The position numbers were made by a program, and so were the translations under genes. A DNA stretch of 64,000 bases from Poronia punctata. Lineage: Eukaryota; Ascomycota; Sordariomycetes; Xylariales; Xylariaceae. Shown in pieces: positions 12,481 to 24,432 of this stretch (within the stretch, counting starts at the first letter, position 1; the number at the start of each line of letters is the position of its first letter). Where the stretch lies: contig MU401595.1 of assembly GCA_022579005.1 (NCBI GenBank), positions 593 to 64,592 on the forward strand. Reading direction: 5' to 3'. The notes under the pieces are model-generated. The model did no database searches. It was not told where the DNA came from and was given only the letters and a program-made list of their open reading frames with translations.

Positions 12481-15400
12481 TATTCACGACGCTGTTCGGC
12501 ATCAGAGGGGGAGCTTAATATGTCGTTATGGCAGCAACTTGGGCGTATTATTATCGAGGATGCCTCTTGAAGGGGAAGTCCTAATGATTGACTACGGTTA
12601 GCAAGCCTTGGTACATCACTCTAATGCGTCCCATCCTACGGTGCATCATAGTGCTCGGATTTCATTGTACTCGACGACCAAGGTACTTCAACATAGGAGT
12701 AGTTAAGGGACATGCGTGTAAAGTCGGGGGACTTTGCATCCAAGCAATGACCGGCCTGATTCTTGCAATATTGCAGGGAACCGCGAGGTATGAGAACCTC
12801 AACAGACATGCAGTACCCTGAAGAAAGAACTACACTACCCATTTAATACGAATCGGTGTAGTAACAAGGATGTGTATGTCAAATGCTTCCCGTGGTTCGC
12901 TTCTAGTCCAACCGTTTGACGTCCGTACCTGTTGCCCCTAAAACACGATGGGAAAGGAGACGCCTCGCAGGCACCTAGGGACCAGCCTTAAAGTCTTCAC
13001 TGCTTGATAGTTTTACTAGTATTTATATACTATCATAACTGACATCGTGCGGTCGTCTGGGAAATGTATTGGTAATCAGGTGCACCAGAACATAGTGCTG
13101 AATGACAGTGGCTTCGAGGACTACTTCGTATAGACAAAGACTGGGCTAGACTCACCTTACTCCTTTTCAGATAAAAAAGTTGATTATACATCTAGGCGCT
13201 GTATGTTGGTATAAAGTCCCTCTGTCAAGCAGTAACTACTAGGTAGGGTGGTAGGCAAAGGGGATATAGGTAGAAACCACCTGGGAACACAGAGGACTCA
13301 CTGCCTCCTGCCGCATTATTTAGGAGAGATTGCCTTCACAACCTAACCTACGACACTTGCACCTCCCATAACTTAAATTTCAAGAATCCCAGACGTATTA
13401 GTGCCAGGTACTGGGTTCAAGTACCTAAGCCCAGGTTCCTCCTATGGCAGATATCCGGCCCGGCTTGTGTCGTCCCTGATGAGAGGGCTCTCTATAATGA
13501 GTTTTCTCATGACAAAAGATCCCGTACCTATTTCATACTTTTCTTCGTCCGCCACCTTTTGAACTACGGGTTATTCAACACATCCCGGCTGTAGTACCAA
13601 GTCGAGCGTTCCTACTCAACCAGTGAATAGACGTTTTCCTTTACGACGCGGGGAAAACGGACTCAAAATCAAAAATTCCAACTATCCTATCAGGTTCTTG
13701 GTTTCAGCACCCATGAGTTCCAAGTATACACAGGTAACTGTCAACTCATCCAAAACGACTGCGGTGCTCTACGGAAGATGATCAAAATAATATGTTGCCT
13801 GGTGACTAAAAGAAAGAGAAAACTGAGAGATGAAAGAATACAAGAAATTCAAATACTCAAAATGGCTAGCTGACTACCTCGGTACATATAGTACGGGAAA
13901 ATGTAGGTAGGTATGCTTATAGTATAAGCGCAGTCAACTACCTTCGTGAGCTAGTTACAGAGCTCTATTCATCTAGGTACCTGTCCACGCCATATAAAGA
14001 ATGATACTTACCATATTTTGAGCCTTGGACCTCTACCTCGCCCCTACGCAGCCATGGTTCTAGTTATTGCCTTTATATCGACTTTTTTGTGAGATGAGGG
14101 TGTCTGAAGGGTTCCAAAAAAAGGCAAGTTGGAGGGCTAATCGGCCAATTATGGCGGGTGGGATCACCCTCTTGAGTGTCCGGAGGAATCATTGAACAGA
14201 CATGTCAGCCACTTGACTTATGCTAGAGCGCTTTCAAACTTCAGGGTTTGTTTTGTCGTCTGGGAATCCTTGGTATAATGACCTTTGATGGGCCTCGCCT
14301 GATTCAATATCTAGCGTGGTTGCTGTGAGTTATGATGGGATCAATAGACGTCGTTGCGTCCTGGGAGGTCCTACCCAAAGAATACTGCAACTGAAAAAGA
14401 AGAAGGAAATACAGAACCTATCCAAGGTAGATGGAACGAGAAATGATCATGAGAATAGCTAGTTTATGTATGAAATGGCTCTGCTATACATCCAACTTTG
14501 CTGGCATGATTTTTCAAACCTAGAGAGGCATCCTCAAGTCGACTCGCTGTAGACCAACCAGGTGTACGTGGTAGCTCACACAACAATCCACTTATTGTTT
14601 TGTATATTTTGGGCGGACGCATCCCACACCATTTCAACACCTCTCCAATGCTGAGAGTCATGCATTGAATGGCCACTCATGGTATTCCCTCCATTACCTA
14701 TTACTGAACTGACATGCAAGTGGGGCGTGGGGTTGGTAGAGATTTGCTTCGCTCTTGACGTTGCTCAGAATCGAATGATCTTGCCGGCCGGCCTGTGCAT
14801 GTTGTGCCTGCCCACGTACTTGTACGAGTACGCATACCTGTTCTTTGTTAACCGCACACGCAATGCTGTGCGGCCAGCATTCAGACAGCTGTTACTCCAA
14901 CATTGGTGCATGTCACAATGAGTCCCGTCGATAGAGAAGTTTCCAAAGTTAGCATAGAAATATATCTTGTTGACAATGCCAACTCAAAATCCCCAATATC
15001 AACATGTTCCCCGGAGACGTGCCCTTTGCTTCCAGACCGCCAAAAGCCAACGCCGCTTGTGAGCTGAGCGGGCCGGAAACTTGCCGTTTGGACGAGGGTA
15101 TGCATGAACAAGACCAATCAGAGGGGCATAAATTTTTTGAGTAAGCCGATATCGCCATTGCTTGCGACTGGCGACTGGTTCAGGATCTTGCATGCTAGCC
15201 GTCCCTTGGTTCTGCCAATTCGCTAGTCTAGAGGCCTGGAACACTGGGGAAAGCTCGGCACATAACTGGCTGAATTAAATTCTGCGTGGGCCAACCCCAC
15301 ACTCTCTTGACTCTCCAGGGTTGATGTACCCGAGAGCTACGGTGGCGCCGAAAATCGCTGAACCATCAGTTCACGGATTTTCCCTTCGACTCATCTCGCC

Positions 15401-15649
15401 TGTGTGTCTTTTCTCCTAAAACGCGGCTCTCGTGGGACAATTGAACAATTGCCCGAAATTGTTTTCCTCCCCATTATCTTGAGGGGAAATTCGACACTGC
15501 ATTCAGGGTTTAGTTACGTAGAGCTACGTCGCAATAACGCAGACGTTCTTCGAACCCTGCACGTGCCGAGTTACCTAATCCCCTTGCCCCGGCATCTCGA
15601 CCTTTTGCTGGTTGGCTTCCCATAGTGATATCACCCCCTCGATTTCGCC
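12481..15649. other. 3.2-kb non-coding region
   Basis: No gene could be supported. It is AT-rich in the middle, with scattered GTAGGTA motifs. Between 14460 and 15240 the minus strand holds several overlapping open pieces in different frames, including a stretch reading FSIDGTHCDMH. This could be a decayed transposase but is too weak to call. The last 300 bp should contain the ILV2 promoter. Confidence 0.45.
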
Positions 15650-17925
15650 ATGCTTCGATCAAGACACGCAGCCAAGGCCGTCAAGGCTTTGGCGCAAGCA
15701 TCGCGACAACAACGTTCTATCTCTGCAACACCTGCCGTCACCGCCATACAAACCACAAAGACGTCGCCGATTGGTGTGAGAAACCAGACCACTGTAGCGC
15801 AGTCCAAGACGTAAGTCTGTCGATCAAGAATTCCGACCTGCCGAGGTCTTCGTCAAGAAAATCGAGTCGTCTAACTCCTTGATTTGTAGACAAACAAGAG
15901 ATACACCTGCGCCAGCCTTCAATGCCACCGAACCGAAGGACACTAGCCATGTCCAGCCATTGGCCAACTCTCGCGCCCCCGAAATGGACGAATCGTATGA
16001 CTCCCCCTGGGTGAAGCTTATCGTATGTTAGCTAATGACAAGTAGGTTCATTGGGAAGACAGGAGGAGAGATATTCCACGAAATGATGCTGCGACACGAC
16101 GTCAAACACATCTGTAAGTTTCCTGGAAATGCACACCCCCCTCGACGGAGGCCCAACTCATAGCTATCTTCTAGTTGGATATCCCGGTGGAGCCATCCTT
16201 CCCGTATACGATGCCATCTACAATTCAGAACACTTTGATTTTATCCTTCCCAAGCACGAGCAAGGCGCTGGCCATATGGCCCAGGGCTATGCTCGCGCTT
16301 GTGGCAAGCCTGGCGTTGTCCTGGTCACCTCCGGGCCTGGTGCCACAAACGTCATCACTCCGATGCAAGATGCTCTTTCAGACGGCACGCCGATGGTCGT
16401 CTTTACTGGTCAGGTTGTCACCACCGCCATTGGTAGTGATGCTTTCCAAGAGGCCGATGTTATCGGCATCTCCAGGGCCTGCACCAAGTGGAACGTGATG
16501 GTAAAGAATATTGCCGAGCTGCCCCGCCGGATAAACGAAGCTTTTGAAATTGCGACATCGGGTCGCCCCGGTCCAGTCCTCGTCGATCTTCCCAAGGATG
16601 TTACTGCCGGTATCCTACGGAAAGCGATCCCGACGACATCGGCTTTACCAGGCCTGCCCAGCGCCGCCTCCAGGGCTGCTATGGAGGCCACTCAGAAAGA
16701 GCTCCGAGCCTCTCTGTCTCGTGTCGGAAACCTCATCAACATCGCGAAGCGACCTGTCATATACGCTGGCCAGGGTATTATATCGTCGCCGGGCGGCCCC
16801 CAACTTCTCAAGGAACTTGCGGACAAGGCCTCTATTCCCGTAACCACGACCCTACAAGGTCTCGGTGCCTTTGACGAGTTGGACGAGAAGTCTCTGTACA
16901 TGCTCGGCATGCACGGTTCGGCGTTTGCCAACATGGCTATGCAAGAAGCAGATCTTATCATTGCCCTAGGCAGCCGCTTTGATGACCGCGTCACTCTTAG
17001 CATTGCCAAGTTTGCTCCTGCCGCCAAAGCGGCCGCAGCCGAGGGCCGTGGTGGTATCGTCCACTTTGAAATCATGCCCAAGAATATTAACAAGGTCGTC
17101 CAGGCGACTGAGGCTATCGAGGGCGACGTGGGCAAGAACCTATCCCAGCTGATGCCCCTGGTGAAGAGGGCTACAATGGAAGACCGCAAGGAGTGGTTTG
17201 GCAAGATCAATTCGTGGAAGAAGAAGTGGCCCATGAACGACTTCGAACGAACCGAGAGACCCGGAAAGATCAAGCCTCAAGTTCTCATCGAACAACTCAG
17301 CAACCTCACGGCCGAGCGCAAGCACGAGACTGTCATTACAACCGGTGTCGGACAACATCAGATGTGGACGGCTCAGCATTTCCGATGGCGGCATCCCCGG
17401 ACGATGATCACCTCTGGCGGCTTGGGTACTATGGGATACGGCTTGCCTGCCGCGATTGGCGCCAAGGTTGCTCGGCCAGATGCCCTTGTTATCGACATTG
17501 ACGGCGATGCTTCGTTCAACATGACTCTCACCGAGCTATCCACTGCCGCTCAGTTCAACATCGGAGTCAAGATCATTGTCCTCAACAACGAGGAGCAAGG
17601 CATGGTTACCCAATGGCAGAACCTGTTTTACCAAGACAGATACGCGCATACCCACCAGAAGAACCCCGACTTCATGAAACTTGCAGATGCCATGGGCGTG
17701 CAACACAGAAGGCTTATCAAGCCCGAGGATACCCAAGACTACCTCAAGTGGCTCATTGAGACGGATGGCCCTGCTCTACTTGAGGTCATGACGGATAAGA
17801 AGGTTCCTGTCCTACCCATGGTACCTGCAGGCTCTGGCTTGCACGAGTTCCTCGTATGGGATGGAGAGAAGGATAAGAAGCGCCGGGAATTGATGCGAAC
17901 AAGAACTGGCGGCCTTCACGGCTAA
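15650..17925 (+). CDS. ILV2: Acetolactate (acetohydroxyacid) synthase catalytic subunit, mitochondrial
   Basis: Four exons, 15650-15810, 15890-15994, 16046-16113 and 16175-17925, give 694 aa (yeast Ilv2 is 687). The enzyme condenses two pyruvates, or pyruvate and 2-oxobutyrate, in the first common step of Val/Leu/Ile synthesis. It uses ThDP, Mg2+ and FAD. The first ~50 residues are Arg/Ala/Ser/Gln-rich with few acidic residues, as in a mitochondrial presequence. The body starts at GKTGGEIFHEM, then FGYPGGAILPVYDAI and the catalytic Glu in PKHEQGAGHMAQGYA (residue 140). The ThDP-binding stretch is DIDGDASFNMTLTEL with the following NN. The Trp of MVTQWQNLF (residue 592) and the other core motifs at the herbicide channel look wild type. 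The small intron at 15995-16045 has a weak donor (GTATGA), but phases fit. It is convergent with palC. Confidence 0.97.
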
Positions 17926-18431
17926 TACTTCTGTTTTCTGGGGGGGGGGGGTTTTTCGTTGCATTCGCGTCCGGCGTTTTGTCTTTCCGAACTTTGTCCA
18001 TTATTTCTTCTTGCCCCTCTTACTTCGCATGAAGGGGGGGGGGGGGGGGGGGGAGAAAAGCCAGTGGTGCATGATCAGACGTGGGGGAGGTGTCCAAAAA
18101 AAGTGTGGGGTAGATCAAAAGCGTATTTTTGTACACCCTGTATTCAGCTTTTTCAGTTCAGTTCTATACACATGGCGCATTGACTGGGTGCGGGCGTATA
18201 TCTGACTATGTATATAATTTTCTTCAACAAAATGAGATGCAGATGGGCGATGACAAACATGGCTGTATATGTGTCACATTTGCTCATGGCACCGTTAGTG
18301 GACCTGACCAAGGTGCCTCCTATAGGAACATGGCGATGAACGTACTTATGCATTCAAGCAGGTTTGCAATATACGGTAGACTTCTTATACGTACGTTGCC
18401 AACATTACATGGGAGGTTCCTCCATTGCAGA
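17926..18431. other. Convergent 3' flanks of ILV2 and palC, with G runs
   Basis: Non-coding. It holds two uninterrupted G runs on the plus strand, about 17940-17951 (12 G) and 18034-18053 (20 G), 15-130 bp after the ILV2 stop. On the transcribed ILV2 strand these would be in the 3' UTR or just past it. Confidence 0.6.
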
Positions 18432-19958
18432 CTAAAAATAGGATCTTGCACTCTCACTACGGTAGTTGCCGTCCGAGCTTGGATATGCCCCAACTAGTGT
18501 TGCCGCCCTTTCATCGTCATCAGAGCTGAGCTGGTCTGCACAATCATCAGGCCGGTCAGGCAGAGCGCGCATGGACTCGAGAGCTTGTCTCGAAAGCTGC
18601 GGCGGCTGATAAGGCTTGATAGTGTGCATATCCCTACCAGATGGAAGGCTCGAGAGAAGCGTAGCTGTCGATGGTATTGGCTGTGTCAGGACCTAGAATA
18701 GGATTTGTGTCAGTCAACATTTTACATGTACTCTGTATAAAGATTGGAAAAAGTATCAAAGACAAAGACATACGGTATCGTTGACTTTTGTCCACTTGGC
18801 CTCCAATACCTCAATGACCCTCGTCTCTTCTAGCCTCCCGGCATCAGTTCCCCAGTTGGTGCCCTTCTCGATCTTCCTATCCTCTCTCTTCTCGGACCAG
18901 TCTTTTTTCATCCGACTGAGGCTCAGCCCCTTCCTGGCCTCTTTCGACTCGATGCCCAGTTCTTGAAGACCGCAGCGCAACCAGCCGAGGGCGGTGCCCG
19001 TCTGTCCTGCCAGTTCGGCATCGATGCCAAAGAACCGACATGCCTTTGCCCGGCTCGTTTTCCGCAAATCCTCCAGATACCGCAGTATATCGTCGTCTAG
19101 CTTGGACGCGCCCCCCTTTCCACGGCTCGACTGGCAGAGGGATGAGGCCTGCGCCGCATGGTCGGCTGCGGCCAGACACAAGCGCGCGAATAGATGGGCG
19201 CGCACCTTGGGGATCTCGGGAGCCTTGTACATCCACTCGCGGTCATTATCGTTACGGCCCTGCGCGACCACGGCTGGGTAGGGGTCATCCTTCAGCACTG
19301 CTAGTAGTGTGGCCTCGGCCAGAGCTAAAGAAGCCATGGCTCGTGCCGTGGGCTGCGCGATGTCGGCGCATGGAGGCGTATTATTATCCGAGAGGGCCTC
19401 GGCGCGTCGCGCTAGATAATCGTGCACGGACGCTGCATCCATCAGATGTCTCGTGGCTGTGGTTATGGCTGTTGTGCGATCCTGCGGACTAAGGGGGACC
19501 CCAGATGTGACGTATAGCGGACGAAGCGAGGCCCGGGCAAGCAAAGTGTATGCGTATCCCAAGGTCGACAAGGTGAAGAACAAGTCATATTCCAGAGATT
19601 GGATCTTGATCCGGGCATTTTCCCGGCCGGGTACGGTGTTGACTGATATTGTCGGCCGCCATTCTATCTCGGGCGTTGATGTTAAAAGCACGTTTACCTC
19701 CTCCCCTTGCAGTGTGTCGCGACTCAGTCCGGCATCGATGGCGAGGACATAAGGTAGGTAAGTGTTTAGATTTGATACGATCGAGGCGAGGTTTTGCGCT
19801 TGTGAAGATGCGGGTAGCCTCTTATACTTTTTCAACGCGTCCCTCACTACCCCTCGATATGTGCTCGCGTTGAGGGGCAGGGAGGGGTGGGATTCACTGG
19901 TGAAGCTGGAAGAGAAGGAGAATGAGGATGTAGTTGGTAATGTGAAAGGGAAAGGCAT
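18432..19958 (-). CDS. palC: pH-response regulator PalC (BRO1-domain protein)
   Basis: Two exons, 19958-18774 and 18692-18432, with an 81-bp intron (GTATGT donor, CTGAC branch, TTCTAG acceptor), give 481 aa. The protein is a helical BRO1-like domain of about 390 residues with [17 protein letters not shown] near the start, [21 protein letters not shown] in the centre and [24 protein letters not shown] later. The short second exon carries [17 protein letters not shown], a tail recalled from fungal PalC proteins. Family knowledge: PalC acts in ambient-pH signalling at the plasma membrane with ESCRT-III (Vps32) and PalA/PalB, leading to PacC processing. It is divergent from ALG6 across about 550 bp. 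The pH-regulon link to neighbouring genes is not implied. Confidence 0.88.
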
Positions 19959-20509
19959 TCTTCTGTGCTTGGACCTTTTGATCTACTCAAGCTTAGGATA
20001 TTGGTGATTTTACCACTTAATAATCTCAAGGTACTGTAGATGCATCCATATGCTCAACCTACATACATCATTACCACTTACAGGTTGCTACATGATGTAG
20101 CCTACATCATGTAGGGATTATGTATGTACATGTACAGGTACCTGCACTTTGATTACATACACAATGGGGGCACCACAGATCAAGTTTAGCCTGCTCGCTT
20201 CTTTTGGTAAAGCTCGGTTACCCAGAAAGCGAGAGCAAGCCACATCTACCGTTACGTACTCGTAGGTTAGGTCGTAGCGTAAGGAGATAGCTGTGTGACA
20301 CTGTAGCCTCAGCGCGTCACACGTACTGCAAAATGACAGCTAATACCTTCCAGATCCTGGCACAATTGCAATAACACTTGCAAGAGCGGTTCACCGACAC
20401 TTCTACTTCACTTTACTCGCTGCGCCAGTCTTGAATGAACCCCCGAGCTTTCTGACTGAAACTCAATGCAGCCGTCGTTTCGATCCCTTCCTACCAATTC
20501 ACGGTGACC
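19959..20509. promoter_or_regulatory. Divergent promoter region, palC/ALG6, with perfect hairpin
   Basis: The 551 bp between the two start codons contains a perfect 13-bp inverted repeat with a 1-nt spacer (20088-20114) and several GTAGGT/ATGTAC-type short motifs. No TATA box was identified. Confidence 0.5.
20088..20114. repeat. Perfect 13-bp inverted repeat
   Basis: CTACATGATGTAG, one C, then CTACATCATGTAG. The two arms are exact reverse complements. It could extrude as a hairpin or be a dimeric protein site. Confidence 0.9.
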
Positions 20510-22355
20510 ATGGCGTCGGCCTCTGCAATGGCTTCGCCGCACAAACCCCGGCGCAAGACAAAAAAGACGGCACATTTCGATGTCGACGTAAAGCGCGAAC
20601 CTCTTGTTCGATCGCCCACTTTTCCCCTCGAAGGCCTATTATGGCCTGCCCGGACTGCCCACTCGCAATGGGAAGTCCTGCCTCTAATCTTGATGGCCGC
20701 CGGCCTCTTCCGCTGGGCTGCAGGATTATGGGGCTATTCTGGTGCGTACAGTGACGCTGGCTGCCTTCTTTTATCTGCCGCCTGCTAATCGGGGTCTTAT
20801 CCTTCTAGGTTTAAACAAGCCTCCAATGTTTGGTGACTACGAGGCTCAGAGGCACTGGATGGAAATCACGACTCGACTCCCGATATCGCAATGGTACTTC
20901 CACGACCTGCAATGGTGGGGGCTCGACTACCCCCCTTTGACGGCATATCATAGCTGGTTACTCGGCCACATCGGTTCCTGGATAGACCCTTCATGGTTCG
21001 CTCTCCACACGTCGCGAGGCTTGGAGGACCCGACGTTGAAAATATTCATGAGAGCGACAGTCATTGTATCCGAGTACTTGATATACATACCAGCGGTGGT
21101 GATATTCGTGAGGCGGTACACTCGGCTCTTTGGTATAGCCCAATGGCCTGCTTCTATCGCGCTGGTTGCTATCCTTATGCAGCCGAGTACCATCCTCATC
21201 GATCATATCCACTTCCAGTACAACACAGTCATGCTGGGCTTCGTCGTCGCCAGTATGTCTAGCTTGCTGGCAGGCCGGTACATGTGGGCATCCGTCTTTT
21301 TTGTTGCCGCCCTTGGTTTCAAGCAGATGGCCTTGTACTACGCCCCTGTCGTCTTTGCATACTTGTTGGGTAGCTGTGTCTTCCCTCGAATCAACCTAGC
21401 TCGTTTCCTGGGTATTGCTGCGGCGACGGTGGCCTCGTTTGCCGTTTTGCTTCTCCCGCTTATTCTAGGCACGCTCTTGGATGCGAGCAGAGGCATAAGC
21501 TCTCGCCCTGATCTTCAGGGTGCTCAACAACCCCTTCCGATCTTCGCGTTCCTATCTCCTTATCTGGACACCAATGCCACCTATTATCCCGTTGTTGAGC
21601 AATTGGTTCAGATGGTACACCGAGTATTTCCCTTCGCCCGAGGTCTATTCGAGGACAAGGTTGCCAACTTTTGGTGCACGGCGAACGTGATCATCAAGCT
21701 CCGAGGTTACCCCACCGAGCTATTGCAAAAAGCGTCTCTGGTAGCGACACTGGCGGCCATCTCGCCTGCCTGTGTCATCGTGTTAGTCCGGCCTCGCAAA
21801 GAACTTCTCCCTTATGCATTTTCCGTCACAGCATGGGGCTTTTTCCTATTCAGCTATCAAGTGCATGAAAAAAGTGTACTGCTCCCTCTCCTCCCCATGA
21901 CCCTTCTCCTCGCTGGAAAGCAGGGACTGAGAAAGGAAGTCAGGTCATGGGTGGGCCTGGCAAACATGGTAGGGGCATGGACCATGTTTCCTCTGCTCCA
22001 GAGAGTCGACCTGGGCGTGCCGTACGCCGTGTTCACCTTGCTTTGGGCATATTTGTTGGGATTGCCGCCAACATCGACGAGTGCGTATTTCCAAAAGGGT
22101 CAGAACGCTGCCGTCCAGTGGGGGACGTTCCTGGTTCACGGCAGCTTTTACCTGGTCATGGCGATGTGGCATGTGGTAGAGCGAGTGATGATGCCTCCAG
22201 TTGATAAACCAGACCTTTGGGTTGTTGCCAATGTGGGCGTAGGGTTTGCGGGATTCGTTCTCTGCTATTTGTGGTGTTTGTGGAAACTTATGGAGGAGAG
22301 TGGTCTTTTCTCACGATGGCTACATAAGACGGATACGGAGAAGAAAAAGAACTAG
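20510..22355 (+). CDS. ALG6: Dolichyl-P-Glc:Man9GlcNAc2-PP-dolichol alpha-1,3-glucosyltransferase
   Basis: Two exons, 20510-20741 and 20809-22355 (donor GTGCGT, branch CTAAT, acceptor CTAG), give 592 aa. The enzyme adds the first glucose to the lipid-linked N-glycan precursor in the ER lumen. After a basic cytosolic head comes the first membrane helix, then the diagnostic luminal stretch MFGDYEAQRHWMEITTRL, WGLDYPPLTAYHSW, and about ten further hydrophobic helices. DHIHFQYNTVMLG and FSYQVHEKSVLLP are further GT57 landmarks. The first Asp in GDYEAQ is the usual catalytic-base position in the ALG6/ALG8 family. ALG8 is the alternative, but WGLDYPPLTAYHS and the length favour ALG6. The C-terminus KKKN resembles a dilysine ER-retrieval signal. 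The ATG at 20510 has a good context (ACCATGG). Confidence 0.93.
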
Positions 22356-22917
22356 ATGATGATTCTTTTTTTACCCGTTGCTGCTCGCCTTTTCGGTTTA
22401 CGATGGCGTTGCCTCGGTTGTACACTTATTGATACCCAAAGAGAGGAATGTGAAGAAAAATAGATGGCGATGATTTTCAAACTTGTATTATATCGACTCT
22501 TGGTCTTAATCGGTCATGTGATAGTTGCTAGCTGTGGCCGCCCATATCGACGGGGAGGGTTACAAGAATATAACCATGTAGTTTCCCTAGCACTATATCA
22601 ACACTACATGAATTGTATACTTGAAAAGATACTCGTACGTATTGCGGGTAGCCTTATTATATGCCAAGGCAAGGCAACCATCGTTACTGTAACATTTTTC
22701 TCCCGTCGCATATCAACACGTATTCGTTGAACCACAAAACAAGCTTAGCAACTACCAGCTCGCATTTTCCACCTTGCAACGTGGTTCGGTTTGTAATGTA
22801 GTGTACCCATACCTATCTTATGATGCGAAAGAGGAGGAAGGCAAACTTTTCTTCATGTCAGGTTCCTGTCGAAAAAAGCAAGGTCACCATCACTAGATAC
22901 CTAAGGTAGGTAATCTT

Positions 22918-23016
22918 TTTTTTCTTTCTTTTTTTCTTTCTTTTTTTCTTTCTTTTTTTCTTTCTTTTTTTCTTTCTTTTTTTCTTTCTTTTTTTCTTTC
23001 TTTTTTTCTTTCTTTT
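22918..23016. repeat. Polypyrimidine 12-bp tandem array
   Basis: About eight copies of a TTTTTTTCTTTC unit, almost without change. All pyrimidine on one strand, a mirror-symmetric sequence type known to form triplex (H-) DNA. Confidence 0.9.
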
Positions 23017-23241
23017 CGACTTGGTAGGTAGACCTTCCATTTCTCCCTATCCTCCTAAACATTTTCCTTTTTGGATTTTCATTAATTTTCATTAGGCACA
23101 ATGAAATTATATTTCCTCCTATAACGATGATATCATGGTCGATGGTATCTTCAACTATTATTTTCTTGGAAGTCGGTATAGGGAATAAGTCTTCTTCTAC
23201 AAAGACTATTACTGTTAACAGGCAAGGAAACTCTCTTACCA

Positions 23242-23247
<6 letters not shown>

Positions 23248-23273
<26 letters not shown>
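23248..23273. repeat. (CA)n microsatellite
   Basis: About thirteen CA dinucleotides in a row. Confidence 0.9.
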
Positions 23274-23348
23274 GTATATATACGGATATGCCATCAACCC
23301 TTCCATCGTCCCAGAAACTACCTACTTACTTATGTTTAACTAACGCCC

Positions 23349-23522
23349 TTGGGGGGGGGGGGGGGGGCGGCGCGCGCGGGCCGGGGCGCGGGGGGGGCGC
23401 GGCCGGGGGGCGGGCGGGCCGCNNNNNNNNNNACCCACACCCACACCCTTAATAAAACTTAAATCCCCCCCCCCCCACCCACCCCCCACAAACCAACAAA
23501 CTATTTTTATTAATCACACCCC

Positions 23523-23553
<31 letters not shown>

Positions 23554-23560
23554 AAAAAAA
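23349..23560. other. Assembly gap with low-complexity flanks
   Basis: A G run (23351-23367) and G/C-only sequence lead into ten Ns at 23423-23432. A C/A-only stretch, a C run of about 25 and an A run of about 17 follow. The flanks look like unreliable sequence at the edge of a gap; the ten Ns are probably a placeholder, not a measured length. Confidence 0.85.
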
Positions 23561-23693
23561 GAGTAAACGCAAACATCCTCGACATAAGCCCAGCAGATCC
23601 ACGACCATCAGAACCAAGGGGAACCTCGCCACCCTCATCCTCGTCCTCACCTTCACCAGCTTTATCAACAGCCAGCATAGCAGGAACCACCAT
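23561..23693 (-). other. Possible truncated coding exon beside the gap
   Basis: On the minus strand an ATG at 23693 opens 44 codons (MVVPAMLAVDKAGEGEDEDE and on, ending MSRMFAF) before running into the A/C homopolymers and the gap. Base composition and codon use look more gene-like than the surroundings, and an ACTAAC...CTAG pair lies upstream in the same direction. No family was recognised. It may be the first exon of a gene lost in the gap, or chance. Confidence 0.25.
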
Positions 23694-23817
23694 AAGTGCC
23701 TTGAGCGTTTTTACTTCTTGCTAGGTTAGTTTCATCACATATCTCTGTGGTAGAAGATGTGGTTTTGAGAAGGGATATCGACGAACAACGAAAACAAAAA
23801 CAACAAAAGGGATCGAT

Positions 23818-23843
23818 GACGATGATGATGATGATGATGATGA
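23818..23843. repeat. (GAT)n microsatellite
   Basis: About eight GAT units in a row; no reading frame is supported across it. Confidence 0.85.
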
Positions 23844-24432
23844 TAGCTAGGTAGTTATGTTGATTGAGGAAATTTGTAATGGGGGGAAGTATAGATCCCA
23901 GGTTTATGTCTTATCGACCTCCGAGGTATTATTTTTATTCTGTATTCTTGATTGTAGGTATTAATCATTTGTCTTTATGCATGTACGAGTATCATCATTA
24001 TGTATGGGGCCACTCACTTTCGGCGATTCCGTCCTTCCTTTTTTGGAACTCATCACTTAAAGGAAGCCGGTTGAGCCTACCTAACCTTTACATGAATTAT
24101 TTTAAAATGACGTTTTAGATAACATGGTGTATAAACCCTTCTTATTGGGTTGCAGAGAGAAGTAAAGAAAGTAGGTAGTTTGTGCGTTGAGATAAACACA
24201 ACTTAAGACTTGAAACTACAGAAATCACTACATCAAGTATAGGTACCTACCTAGAGTAGGAGGAAGGACGGCAGTCAAGTAAGATACGTAACTGTAAAGC
24301 AAAATAATAGAATTTAGACCTATTCTACAAGTAAAATTTTACAATTTTGTCCAATACGCTAAACAATCCACCCCTTTCCCCCCTTTGATATGTCGAATGA
24401 AAAAGAGACCATTAAATGAGTATAGTCCCAGC

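Larger units (their letters stand above)
22356..24432. other. Gene-poor region with microsatellites and an assembly gap
   Basis: 2.1 kb without a supportable complete gene. It holds a polypyrimidine 12-mer array (22918-23016), a CA repeat (23248-23273), homopolymer G and C runs around 10 Ns (23423-23432), a GAT repeat (about 23818-23843), and a short open fragment on the minus strand next to the gap (23561-23693). Confidence 0.6.

Noticed and set aside
14464..15240. Possible decayed transposase (FSIDGTHCDMH on the minus strand)
   Set aside because: Only one short stretch resembles a DDE motif and the frames are broken; no terminal repeats were seen.
16692..17273. Long minus-strand open frame of 193 codons
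   Set aside because: Antisense to a conserved exon of ILV2; no family features, so a codon-bias shadow.
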